Assembly (NCBI RefSeq): GCF_000739815.1
Contig: NZ_BBJJ01000002.1
Coordinates: forward strand, 62,001 to 126,000
From: Paraburkholderia mimosarum LMG 23256 = NBRC 106338
GTDB taxonomy: Bacteria > Pseudomonadota > Gammaproteobacteria > Burkholderiales > Burkholderiaceae
Direction of reading: 5' to 3'
DNA: 64,000 nt
Part shown: piece by piece, positions 26,960 through 35,153 of the stretch
Layout: each line of letters starts with the position of its first letter
Position numbering within the stretch: the first letter of the stretch is position 1
Notes under the pieces: generated by a model
Databases searched by the model: none
What the model was told of the DNA's origin: nothing
The model's input: only the letters and a program-made list of their open reading frames with translations
Position numbers and translations under genes: made by a program

Positions 26960-27787
26960 ATGGCCCAGGACAAATTGATCGCGTGTCACGATTGCGACGC
27001 GCTCTACCGCAAACCGCGGCTGCTCGGCCGCCAGTCGGCACGCTGCTCGCGCTGCGGCGCGACGCTCTACAGCAGCGCCGCGACCCAGCTCGACCGCATC
27101 TGCGCCGTGACGGTCGCGGCGCTCGTCACCTTTCTCATCGCGCAGTCGTTTCCCATCATCGAGCTCGATGCCAACGGCATCACCACGGAGTCGAGCCTGT
27201 TCGGCGCCCTCATCGTGCTGTGGCATGAGGACATGGAAATCGTTGCGGTGATGGTTTTCTGCGCAACCACCCTTTTTCCGCTAACGGAGATGGTGGCGCT
27301 CCTCTACGTGCTGCTGCCGGTGCGGCGCGGCTTCATTCCACCGGGCTTCAACCTCGTGCTGCGCGCCATCCTGTTCGTGCGGCCCTGGGGCATGCTCGAA
27401 GTGTTCATGCTGGGCGTGCTCATCACGATCGTGAAAATGGTGAGTCTCGCGCGCGTGATTCCCGAAACCGCCCTCTTTGCCTTTGGCGCGCTCACGCTGA
27501 TGTTCACCGTGGTCGTCACCTTCGATGCGCGCACGCTCTGGGACATCGCCGATGCGCTGCGCGACGCCGCGCGCGAGGCACGCGAAGGCGGCGCCGGTCC
27601 GGGGGGCCAGGCAGGCGGCTCGGGCGGCCCTGGGAGCCCAGGGGGCCCGCACGAGCCGCGCTGGCCGTCATCGCCCTTCCCGGCGTCGACACGCCCGCCG
27701 GCCGAGCCTGAGATCCGCGGCCCCGGCGCCGGCGAGCAGGATCCGGCGCCGCCGCGCGGCGGCCCACTTCCCAAGGCCCCCCGATGA
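26960..27787 (+). CDS. pqiA: PqiA-like inner-membrane protein (N-terminal half type)
   Basis: 275 residues. PqiA is normally one protein with two such modules; here the modules are separate genes. Zinc-ribbon-like cysteines CHDCDALY ... CSRCGATLY (about 9-37) precede four TM helices. The last 65 residues are Gly/Pro-rich (GGQAGGSGGPGSPGG) and look disordered, unusual for the family. PqiA works with PqiB and PqiC in lipid movement across the periplasm. Its stop overlaps the next gene by 4 bases (ATGA). Confidence 0.85.
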   Translation: MAQDKLIACHDCDALYRKPRLLGRQSARCSRCGATLYSSAATQLDRICAVTVAALVTFLIAQSFPIIELDANGITTESSLFGALIVLWHEDMEIVAVMVFCATTLFPLTEMVALLYVLLPVRRGFIPPGFNLVLRAILFVRPWGMLEVFMLGVLITIVKMVSLARVIPETALFAFGALTLMFTVVVTFDARTLWDIADALRDAAREAREGGAGPGGQAGGSGGPGSPGGPHEPRWPSSPFPASTRPPAEPEIRGPGAGEQDPAPPRGGPLPKAPR

Positions 27788-28452
27788 AATATCAAACCGC
27801 CACCGACGCCGGCTACATTTCCTGCCACGCCTGCGGGCATGTGCAGGCGCACGTGCGTCCGCGCTCGGGTGCGCACGTGCGCTGCGAGCGCTGCGGCTCG
27901 CCCACGCACGAGCGCAACCCTGACAGCATCATGCGCACGTGGGCGCTGCTCATTGCCGCCGCGCTGCTCTACATCCCCGCCAATTTGCTGCCTGTCATGC
28001 ATACGGCCTCGCTCGTCGGCGAAGAGGACGACACCATCATGAGCGGCGTGGTCTACTTCTGGACCTCCGGCGACTGGCCGCTCGCCGTGATCGTCTTCAT
28101 CGCCAGCATTCTGGTGCCGATGCTCAAGCTTTCCGTGCTCGCCCTGCTTGCGTTCACGTCGCAGCGCAAGTCGACATGGCGGCCCGTCGAGCGCACGAAA
28201 CTGTACCGGCTCGTCGAATTCATCGGACGCTGGTCGATGCTCGACGTGTTCGTCGTCACGCTAACCGTGGCTTTGGTGCGCTTCCAGTCGCTCGCGGTGA
28301 TCACGGCCGGGCCCGGCGCGATCGCGTTCGGCTCGGTCGTGATCCTCACGATGATCGCCTCGATACAGTTCGATCCGCGCTTGATCTGGGATCCGGTGGA
28401 CGAAGACAAGCACCAACCTGCGCAACATTCTCAGGATCACCCACATGAATAG
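27784..28452 (+). CDS. pqiA: PqiA-like inner-membrane protein (C-terminal half type)
   Basis: 222 residues. Cysteine pairs CHACGHVQ and CERCGSPT (about 15-41), then four TM helices (LIAAALLYIPANLLPVMHT near 56-75). Together with the preceding gene it supplies a full PqiA. Overlaps pqiB by 8 bases, indicating translational coupling. Confidence 0.87.
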   Translation: MKYQTATDAGYISCHACGHVQAHVRPRSGAHVRCERCGSPTHERNPDSIMRTWALLIAAALLYIPANLLPVMHTASLVGEEDDTIMSGVVYFWTSGDWPLAVIVFIASILVPMLKLSVLALLAFTSQRKSTWRPVERTKLYRLVEFIGRWSMLDVFVVTLTVALVRFQSLAVITAGPGAIAFGSVVILTMIASIQFDPRLIWDPVDEDKHQPAQHSQDHPHE

Positions 28453-30058
28453 TCCGCAAGGACCGACCCCGCCGAATCTGCCCGAACCGGAGATCATCAA
28501 GCCGAGGCGCTGGCTGCCGTCGCTCGTATGGATCGTGCCGATCGTCGCCGCGCTGATCGGCGTGGCCCTTGTCGTGAAGTCGGTGGCCACGCGCGGGCCG
28601 ACCATCACGATCAGCTTCGTGAGCGCCGAAGGGCTCGAGCCCGGCAAGACCAAGGTCAAGTACAAGGACGTCGACATCGGCTCGGTGCGCGCGATCAGGC
28701 TCTCGCCGAACCTCTCCCATGTGATCGTCACGGTCGAACTCACGAAGGACGCCGAACGATTCGCCGTGAAGGACAGCCGCTTCTGGATCGTGCGCCCGCG
28801 CGTGGGCGCGAGCGGCGTCTCGGGTCTCACCACGCTGCTCTCCGGCTCGTACATCGGCGCGGACGCCGGTCGCTCGGAGGACTCGCAGAGCGACTTCGTC
28901 GGGCTCGAGGCGCCACCTGCGGTGACCATCGACGAGAAAGGCCATCGCTACACGCTGCATAGCGGCACGCTCGGTTCGCTCGACATCGGCACGCCGATCT
29001 TCTTCCGGCGCATCCAGGTGGGCCAGGTGACCGGCTATTCGCTCGACAAGGACGGCACGGGCGTGACGGTGCAGGTGTTCGTGACCGCGCCGTTCGACCA
29101 GTACGTGGGCACCAACACGCGCTGGTGGCACGCGAGCGGCGTGAACGTGCAGCTCGATTCGAACGGCATCAAGGTCAACACGCAGTCGCTCGCCACCATC
29201 GTGGTGGGCGGCATTGCGTTCCAGGCTCCGCCCGGCCAGTCCATGGGCCCGCAGGCGCCCGACACCGCCACCTTCGCGCTCGCCTCCGACGAGGCCGAGG
29301 CAATGCGCGAGCCGGACGGCGCGCCGCAGCGCGTGGTGATGTACTTCAACCAGTCGTTGCGCGGCCTTTCGGTGGGCGCGCCGCTCGATTTCCGGGGCAT
29401 CGTGCTCGGCCAGGTGACCGACATCGGCATCGAGTACGACCCGAAACAGCACAATTTCACGATGCCCGTGACGATGGATCTCTATCCGCTGCGACTGTCG
29501 CGCCGCATCCGCGGAGAAGCGCCTGCGCCGTATACACCGCAAAGCCAGGAACTGCTCAAGCGGCTCGTCCAGCGCGGCCTGCGCGGCCAGTTGCGCACCG
29601 GCAATCTGATCACGGGGCAGCTCTACATCGCCCTCGACATCTTCCCGAAGGCCGCGCCGGCGACCGTCGATTTCAATCACGACCCGCTCGAGCTGCCCAC
29701 GGTGCCGAACTCGCTCGAAGAGCTGCAACTGCAGGTGGCGGACATCGCGAAGAAGCTCGACCAGATTCCGTTCGACAAGATCGGCAACAACCTGAACGAC
29801 TCGCTCAAGAACGCCAACCAGCTGTTCGGCAAGGTGAACGACCAGATCCTGCCGCAGCTGCAAGGCACGCTGGATGAGGCGCAGAAGACCTTCAACGCCG
29901 CGCAGTCCACGCTGCAGCAGGACTCGCCGCTGCAGTCGGACGTGCATCAGGCGATGCAGGAACTCACGCGCACGCTGCAATCGCTCAACGCGCTCTCCGA
30001 TTACCTCGAACGCCATCCCGAATCGCTGCTGCGCGGCAAATCTGGAGCAAATAACTGA
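28445..30058 (+). CDS. pqiB: PqiB-type MCE-domain intermembrane transport protein
   Basis: 537 residues. One N-terminal TM helix (about 24-44) anchors a chain of MCE/MlaD domains: first about 50-140 (VSAEGLEPGKTKVKYKDVDIG), second about 165-260 (GSLDIGTPIFFRRIQVGQV), third about 295-400 (LRGLSVGAPLDFRGIVLGQV). A long C-terminal helical region (about 415-535) builds the periplasmic tube. In E. coli PqiB hexamers bridge the inner and outer membranes. Downstream pqiC is separated by a 2-kb TnpB element that begins 8 bases after the pqiB stop. Confidence 0.94.
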   Translation: MNSPQGPTPPNLPEPEIIKPRRWLPSLVWIVPIVAALIGVALVVKSVATRGPTITISFVSAEGLEPGKTKVKYKDVDIGSVRAIRLSPNLSHVIVTVELTKDAERFAVKDSRFWIVRPRVGASGVSGLTTLLSGSYIGADAGRSEDSQSDFVGLEAPPAVTIDEKGHRYTLHSGTLGSLDIGTPIFFRRIQVGQVTGYSLDKDGTGVTVQVFVTAPFDQYVGTNTRWWHASGVNVQLDSNGIKVNTQSLATIVVGGIAFQAPPGQSMGPQAPDTATFALASDEAEAMREPDGAPQRVVMYFNQSLRGLSVGAPLDFRGIVLGQVTDIGIEYDPKQHNFTMPVTMDLYPLRLSRRIRGEAPAPYTPQSQELLKRLVQRGLRGQLRTGNLITGQLYIALDIFPKAAPATVDFNHDPLELPTVPNSLEELQLQVADIAKKLDQIPFDKIGNNLNDSLKNANQLFGKVNDQILPQLQGTLDEAQKTFNAAQSTLQQDSPLQSDVHQAMQELTRTLQSLNALSDYLERHPESLLRGKSGANN

Positions 30059-30065
30059 TAGCTGA

Positions 30066-30146
30066 CTTTACGGCATGCGCAAGTACAAGAAGCAGATCAA
30101 GGAAGATTTTCCAGGCATCAAGGAATCGAAGGATATCCTCGAATGA
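30066..30146 (+). pseudogene. tnpA: IS607-type tnpA 3' remnant
   Basis: Reads LYGMRKYKKQIKEDF, then PGIKESKDILE and stop. LYG-x-R-K/S is the end of the serine-recombinase catalytic domain in IS607 TnpA (SARLYG...). It aligns with the tnpA tail of copy 1 (IRDDYPRSKEPKDI). TGA overlaps the ATG of the next ORF. Everything upstream of LYG has been lost. Confidence 0.7.
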
Positions 30147-30655
30147 AAAATCTAATCGCGAACAGCATCGCAGAACAACTTCATCGCCTCGCGACCGATA
30201 CGGGCAATCCCATCACGAGCGCCATTGGCATGCGGGTTGCACGCATCATGCTCGAAGAAAAGCATTCACGCATTGAGTGGGACGAATCTCCGTGGGATGT
30301 GTCCTCGCGCGCAGTTCGAACTGCCGACCCCTTTGACCTGACGCAATACGAGACCGTTGAACAGTTTCTTGAGGCCGAAGCCACAGGGAACACAGTCGCC
30401 ACGTACTGTTCGGGGCATGGGTTCGCCGCCGAAACATATTCGGCTGAATTCGAGCAGCATGCCGGCGATCTTCTCTATAGGTACATCGTGGATAACTTCC
30501 CGGATGCCCGCGATCAGGATGAGCAAGATCGTATGGACGACGAAATCTACGAATTTCTCGCAGATGAACTGCTGGAATACGAATTCCTGCAGCCCGTCCA
30601 AAACATGCCGATTCAGGCATGCCTTGAAAGGTATTCTGCCGCCGCAAAAGCATGA
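30143..30655 (+). CDS. Acidic 170-residue accessory protein of the TnpB element, unknown function
   Basis: Not recognised. About 33 Asp/Glu against 13 Lys/Arg, so strongly acidic; probably helical. A particularly acidic stretch is DARDQDEQDRMDDEIYEFL (about 121-139). No HUH, recombinase, HTH or zinc motif and no TM segment was seen, so it is not a TnpA. It overlaps tnpA upstream and tnpB downstream by 4 bases each (ATGA), implying coupled translation. Copy 1 goes directly from tnpA to tnpB. Base composition is lower in GC than the neighbouring pqi genes. It could regulate or inhibit TnpB, or be cargo; this is speculation. Confidence 0.7.
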   Translation: MKNLIANSIAEQLHRLATDTGNPITSAIGMRVARIMLEEKHSRIEWDESPWDVSSRAVRTADPFDLTQYETVEQFLEAEATGNTVATYCSGHGFAAETYSAEFEQHAGDLLYRYIVDNFPDARDQDEQDRMDDEIYEFLADELLEYEFLQPVQNMPIQACLERYSAAAKA

Positions 30656-32043
30656 TCACCGTCACCCGCACCCTGCACGCAATCCCATCCTCGCTGCGCG
30701 CCATTCGCGCGTCCTGCAAGGCGATGGCGTTCGTGCGTGCCGATCTCTGGCGCCGCTACGGCGCGCTCGGGACCGTTGGCAAGAGTGCGGCTGACATTCG
30801 CAAGGAAGTGACTGCCGGCGGTTGGTATTCCGGGCTTTCGGTGGACGGCACGATCCGCGCAGAAACTACGAAGGATGCCGTCAACGACATTCTGACGTAC
30901 AAGGCTGCCGCATGCGCCAAGGTGCGTCAGGCGATCGCGAAGCGGACCTCCGATCAGAATGAGCGCAAGCGGCTCTACACGCTCCTGAAGTCCGACAAGT
31001 GGCGCGAGGACGGTTATCTGCACCGAATGATGCGCAAGCACTTCAGGCATGGCGTGTCAAGTTGCGACAATCAGTTCATCGTTCGGTCTGACAAGCACGA
31101 GAGCAGGATCGTGGGCGGTCGACTCACGGTGACGATCCGCATTGCGAAGCAGTACGGCGAGCCGCTCGTGCTCACGACGACGAGCAGCGGGAAAAACGTC
31201 GACCTCACGGGCTGCAATCTGCGCGTAATCCTGAAAGGCGAATCGGTCGAGATCCATTACGCGACCGAAAAGACCGCAGGTCGCCCGTGCGGGACTGCCG
31301 AAATCGGCGTCGACAAAGGCTACAGCGAAGCGTTCACGGACTCCGACGGCAGGCACCACGGCGACAATTTCGGGGCAGTCCTGACGGCGCACAGCGATCA
31401 GGTTTCGAAAACCGGGAAGGCGCGCAACAAGCTGCATGCGCTCGAGAAAAAGCATCGGGCGGCTGGCCGCATAGCCAAGGCTGAGCGCATCAAGGTGAAC
31501 AATCTCGGACGCGTGAAGCTCGACAGGCGACGTGATCGCACGCAAAAAAGGCTGCGCACCATCGCCTATCAGGCTGCCCACTCGATCGTGGATGCTGCGG
31601 CAGTGATCGGTTCAGAGGATTTGACCGCGCCCATCAGGGGCAATCTCCAATGGCGGAAATACAACCGCCGAATGAGTGCATGGGCCAAAGGTGTACTGGC
31701 TCAGGCGCTCGAAGAAGTATGCACGCAGCGTGGAGCGACGCACGTCGTCGTCAACGCCGCCTACACGTCGCAAATGGACTCGTTCACGGGCTTGCTGGAA
31801 GGCAGGCGCGCGGGCGACAAGTTTTACCGTGCAAACGGGGACGTTCTCCAGGCGGACTTCAACGCTGCGCGGAATGTGCGTAACAGGATTCGTGATCGGG
31901 AAATCGACCGGTTCATGCCTCACACACAGGTGAAGCAGATCCTGATCGCACGCTCCTCCGGCGCAACTGAGCGTCAAGAGGCTTCAGTTGGGCGGCGAAA
32001 GCCGCGTCAACGAAGTGCAGATAAATCCAGTGCTCAACATTGA
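30652..32043 (+). CDS. tnpB: TnpB RNA-guided nuclease, zinc-finger-less lineage (copy 2)
   Basis: 463 residues. RuvC residues D221 (EIGVDKGY), E322 (VIGSEDLT) and D402 ([10 protein letters not shown]) are present. Between RuvC-II and -III the zinc-finger cysteines are replaced by [21 protein letters not shown] (about 371-390). Differences from copy 1 are spread over the first three quarters; the final quarter is nearly identical in protein and DNA, where the RNA scaffold overlaps the gene. The ATG at 30652 lies in ATGA overlapping the accessory ORF. Confidence 0.92.
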   Translation: MITVTRTLHAIPSSLRAIRASCKAMAFVRADLWRRYGALGTVGKSAADIRKEVTAGGWYSGLSVDGTIRAETTKDAVNDILTYKAAACAKVRQAIAKRTSDQNERKRLYTLLKSDKWREDGYLHRMMRKHFRHGVSSCDNQFIVRSDKHESRIVGGRLTVTIRIAKQYGEPLVLTTTSSGKNVDLTGCNLRVILKGESVEIHYATEKTAGRPCGTAEIGVDKGYSEAFTDSDGRHHGDNFGAVLTAHSDQVSKTGKARNKLHALEKKHRAAGRIAKAERIKVNNLGRVKLDRRRDRTQKRLRTIAYQAAHSIVDAAAVIGSEDLTAPIRGNLQWRKYNRRMSAWAKGVLAQALEEVCTQRGATHVVVNAAYTSQMDSFTGLLEGRRAGDKFYRANGDVLQADFNAARNVRNRIRDREIDRFMPHTQVKQILIARSSGATERQEASVGRRKPRQRSADKSSAQH

Positions 32044-32061
32044 GCAATTATTTTGGAACAG
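31955..32061 (+). ncRNA. Candidate omega RNA scaffold at TnpB element 2 right end
   Basis: Hairpins CAACTGA/TCAGTTG (31964-31990), GCGGC-GAAA-GCCGC (31992-32005) and TGCTC/GAGCA (32031-32046) cover the tnpB 3' end and end just before GGAACAG. All three recur in copy 1. A guide read from the flank would start ACAAGCCATGATG, across the pqiC start codon. RNA production is inferred. Confidence 0.5.
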
Positions 32062-32068
32062 ACAAGCC

Positions 32069-32800
32069 ATGATGCTCCGACGTGCCCCCAACCTTGCCAC
32101 ACTCGGCGCGGTGTTGATCGCGGCCGCGCTCGCGGGCTGCAGCTCGCCGGCCAGCCGATTCTACACACTGAGCCCGACCGACGACGCTGCCCGCACGGCC
32201 GCCGCGCCCAGCGCGGGTAACGCCCAGTGGCTGATCGAGCTGGCGCCAGTCGACGTGCCGCCGCAGGTTGCAAAGGCGCAGCTCGTGGTGCAAAGCGACG
32301 CCACCCAGGTGCGGGTGCTCGAGCAGGAGCGCTGGGCGTCGATGCCCGGCGACGAAATCCGCCGCGCGCTCTCGGGCGACCTCACGCAGCAGCTAGGCAC
32401 CATCGACGTGTACGGCTCGCCGCGCCCCTCGGGCGTGCCGGTGTACCGCGTGAGCGTGAACGTGCAGCGCTTCGAGTCGTGGCCCGGCTCGCATGCGCTG
32501 ATCGACGCCGTGTGGAGCGTGCGCTCGCTCGACACGCAAACCGTCATGACCTGCCGCAGCGTGCTGAACGAGCCCGTGGGCGACGGCTACGACGCGCTCG
32601 TGGTCGGCCACCGCCGCGCGATCGACGCGCTCTCGCAGTCGATCGCGAGCGGCGTACGCGCGCTCGCGGCCGCGCCGCGGGCGAGCGTGGCGGCAAACGG
32701 TATGAAGTCCGGCACGCGGGCGAAGCCGCCGGCGAGCATCGCCTGTCCGCAGACGGCGCCCGCCGCTGCCGGCGGAACGCCGCAGCCCGCAGGCGGCTGA
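32069..32800 (+). CDS. pqiC: PqiC-type outer-membrane lipoprotein
   Basis: 243 residues. Signal peptide with lipobox LAGC (about 19-22 from MMLRRAPNL), then an ABC-type transport auxiliary lipoprotein domain (SRFYTLSP near 28-35). In E. coli PqiC anchors the PqiB tube at the outer membrane. Alternative ATG three bases later. The TnpB element ends 7 bases upstream, so its GGAACAG now serves as the ribosome site and the gene is cut off from the pqiAAB transcript unless readthrough occurs. The C-terminus is Ala/Gly/Pro-rich. Confidence 0.88.
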   Translation: MMLRRAPNLATLGAVLIAAALAGCSSPASRFYTLSPTDDAARTAAAPSAGNAQWLIELAPVDVPPQVAKAQLVVQSDATQVRVLEQERWASMPGDEIRRALSGDLTQQLGTIDVYGSPRPSGVPVYRVSVNVQRFESWPGSHALIDAVWSVRSLDTQTVMTCRSVLNEPVGDGYDALVVGHRRAIDALSQSIASGVRALAAAPRASVAANGMKSGTRAKPPASIACPQTAPAAAGGTPQPAGG

Positions 32801-32818
32801 GAGGAACCGGTTCTCGGT

Positions 32819-32842
32819 GGCGCGGCGCCCGTGCGCCGCGCC
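32819..32842 (+). terminator. GC hairpin after pqiC
   Basis: 10-bp perfect stem GGCGCGGCGC / GCGCCGCGCC, 4-base loop, no T-run. A weak or Rho-assisted terminator at best. Confidence 0.4.
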
Positions 32843-33060
32843 GGCGACCTGCCCTCACCGCAGACCGCACTAACCGCACGCACTCCGGAACCCATAAGGG
32901 CCCCAGCAGGCTAGTGTTCGGCAGATGCGGCGGCAATCGGGTTCAGTGCCTCCGACTCGCGCACGCTGACATGCTTCGTCACGCGCTCGGGCATCCACGT
33001 CAGGCCGCCCCCGCAACCCGCGTACAATAGCGCCTTCCCCGCAGCGTCCCATCCTCCTTC

Positions 33061-34377
33061 ATGTCTTTCGATTTCTTTGCCCCCTGCCCGCGCGGCCTCG
33101 AAGCCGCGCTCGCCGCCGAACTGGCCGAAACCGCGCAACGGCGTCTGCCGCCCGGCGCACTCCAGGTCGGCGCCGAGGTGCCCGGCGGCGTGCATTTCCG
33201 CGGCAACTGGGCCGGCGGCATCGCCGCGAACCTCCATTCGCGCATTGCGAGCCGCGTGCTCCTGAAGATCGCCCAGCGGCCATACCGCAGCGAGCAGGAC
33301 ATCTACGCGCTCGCGCGCGAGCAGCGCTGGGACCAGTGGTTCACGCCGAACGAGACGCTGCGCGTGGACATCACCGCGATCAAGTCGCCGCTGCGCAGCC
33401 TCGAATTCGCCACGCTGCGCGTGAAGGACGCGATCTGCGACCGCATGCGCGACAAGGCGGGCGCTCGTCCTAGCATCGACACCGCGTATCCGGACGTGCG
33501 CGTCTTCGCCTTCCTCACGGCGAACGAGTGCACGCTCTATCTCGACACCTCGGGCGAACCGCTCTTCAAACGCGGCTGGCGTCTGGACAAGGGCGCCGCC
33601 CCGCTGCGCGAAAACCTCGCCGCGGGCATCCTGCGCCTCACGGGCTGGACGGCCGGTACGCCGCTCTACGACCCGATGTGCGGCAGCGGCACCTTCCTCG
33701 CCGAAGCCGCGCAGGTTGCGCTCGATATCGCGCCGGGCCTCGATCGCCGCTTCGGCTTCGAGTCGCTCAAGCAGGCTGACATGGCGGCATGGCGGCACCT
33801 GAAGAGCGAAGCCAACACGGCGCGCAACGCGGCCCAGAGCAAGCAGCACGACCTGCTGATTTTCGGCAGCGACATCTCCGACGTCATGCTGGAAAAGGCG
33901 CGCGCGAACTTCAAGCGCGCGGGCTTCGGCAACGTGCCGCTCAAGCAGCTCGACGCGCGCAACATGACGCCGCCCACCGACGCGCCGGGCATCCTCGTGG
34001 CGAATCCGCCGTATGGCGAGCGTATCGAGGTGCGCGGGCGCAATGCGCGCGGCGAGGCGCGGCCCACGGCGCGCGAACTGCGTGGCGACGACGACGAAGG
34101 CTTTCACCGCGCGAGAGACGAGGCGCCCGACGCCGAGTTCTTCCAGGCGCTCGGCGACGCGCTCAAGCAGCGCTTCACGGGCTGGCGCGCCTTCGTCCTC
34201 ACTTCGGACCGCAAGCTGCCGGGCCAGCTGCGCCTGCGCGAAGCCGCCAAAACGCCGCTCTACAACGGCGCGCTCGAATGCCGCCTGTTCCGCTTCGACC
34301 TGATTGCAGGCAGCGTGCGCCAACGCCCGGCCAGCGGCGGCGCGAATCCCGCCGCAGGCAACGACGACGCCCAATGA
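33061..34377 (+). CDS. THUMP-domain class I RNA methyltransferase (RlmL-like)
   Basis: 438 residues. THUMP RNA-binding domain (about 50-165) followed by a UPF0020 methyltransferase domain with LYDPMCGSGTFLAEAA (about 201-216) and NPPYGERI (about 318-325), the N-P-P-Y motif of base N-methyltransferases. It corresponds to the RlmL half of E. coli RlmKL (23S rRNA G2445), with no RlmK half. TACAAT at 33024-33029 is the likely -10. Confidence 0.88.
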   Translation: MSFDFFAPCPRGLEAALAAELAETAQRRLPPGALQVGAEVPGGVHFRGNWAGGIAANLHSRIASRVLLKIAQRPYRSEQDIYALAREQRWDQWFTPNETLRVDITAIKSPLRSLEFATLRVKDAICDRMRDKAGARPSIDTAYPDVRVFAFLTANECTLYLDTSGEPLFKRGWRLDKGAAPLRENLAAGILRLTGWTAGTPLYDPMCGSGTFLAEAAQVALDIAPGLDRRFGFESLKQADMAAWRHLKSEANTARNAAQSKQHDLLIFGSDISDVMLEKARANFKRAGFGNVPLKQLDARNMTPPTDAPGILVANPPYGERIEVRGRNARGEARPTARELRGDDDEGFHRARDEAPDAEFFQALGDALKQRFTGWRAFVLTSDRKLPGQLRLREAAKTPLYNGALECRLFRFDLIAGSVRQRPASGGANPAAGNDDAQ

Positions 34378-34611
34378 CCTCGGCGAACGCGCACGGCGGG
34401 TGACATCTGAGCCCGCCGCCGCGCCGCGCGTGAACTAGCCGTTTGCGCATGAAGACCGGAAAGGTCGACGACAAGCGTATGGCGCGCCAAACCTACTGAC
34501 AGCACGCTGTCAGCAGCCCCCCGGCAGACTGCTTCTACGCCATCCGGCGAGGCCACAGCCGCCCGGCTGCCGCCATCCACTCTGTCCGCCGTTGCCTTCG
34601 AGGAGCGCATT

Positions 34612-35001
34612 GTGTCTACCGATCTGTCCCGTGTGATCTCGTGGTTCGAAATTCCCGCGCATGACCTGGAACGTGCCGCACGTTTCTACGAAACCGCCTT
34701 CGACACCGCGCTGCAGCGCGAAGTGGTCGGCGGCGTGCCGATGGCGCTCTTCGCGCACACCGAAGCCGAAACCGGCGGCTGCATCGTGTTCAATCCGCAT
34801 GACGCCAAGCCCGACCCGAAGGGCGTGCTCGTGTACCTGAACGCACAGCCCTCGGTCACGGCGGTGCTCGACCGCGTGGAGAAAGCCGGCGGCAAGCAGC
34901 AAGGGCCGGCCGTCGAGCTGCCGAACAACTACGGCTATATCGGCTTCTTCATCGATACCGAGGGCAACCGCGTCGGTTTGCACGCGCCGAAGCTGGGTTG
35001 A
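34612..35001 (+). CDS. VOC-family (glyoxalase-fold) protein
   Basis: 129 residues. Two beta-alpha-beta-beta-beta modules typical of the vicinal-oxygen-chelate fold (WFEIPAHDLERAARFYETAF at the start, GYIGFFIDTEGNRVGLHAP at the end). Small single-domain members of this type have no defined substrate. GTG start is supported by GAGGAG six bases before it. A 234-base gap precedes it with no other feature seen. Confidence 0.85.
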   Translation: MSTDLSRVISWFEIPAHDLERAARFYETAFDTALQREVVGGVPMALFAHTEAETGGCIVFNPHDAKPDPKGVLVYLNAQPSVTAVLDRVEKAGGKQQGPAVELPNNYGYIGFFIDTEGNRVGLHAPKLG

Positions 35002-35153
35002 TACCGGCTCGACATCGGCTCGAATCTGGCTCGACGCTGGCCTGAACTTCGCTAGATAGCGCGCGGGTTGCGAGCCGGCGCATCGAGCGCGCGCCCGGCG
35101 CTATCATCCGTCCTTGTCCCGATCACCGCGCCCGCCTTCGCGACCGACCCGCC

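Larger units (their letters stand above)
30066..32061 (+). mobile_element. Decayed IS607-type TnpB element, copy 2, carrying an accessory ORF (between pqiB and pqiC)
   Basis: Order: last 26 codons of tnpA (30066-30146), acidic ORF (30143-30655), tnpB (30652-32043), structured right end to GGAACAG (32055-32061). The left end is missing: the sequence goes from the pqiB stop straight into the tnpA tail. Right end and tnpB match copy 1. The 510-bp ORF segment between the two ATGA overlaps has no counterpart in copy 1. Confidence 0.82.

Noticed and set aside
30143..30655. The 170-residue ORF as an HUH (Y1) transposase TnpA
   Set aside because: No HUH motif or catalytic tyrosine context and strongly acidic; the tail upstream shows the element is IS607 type with a serine recombinase.
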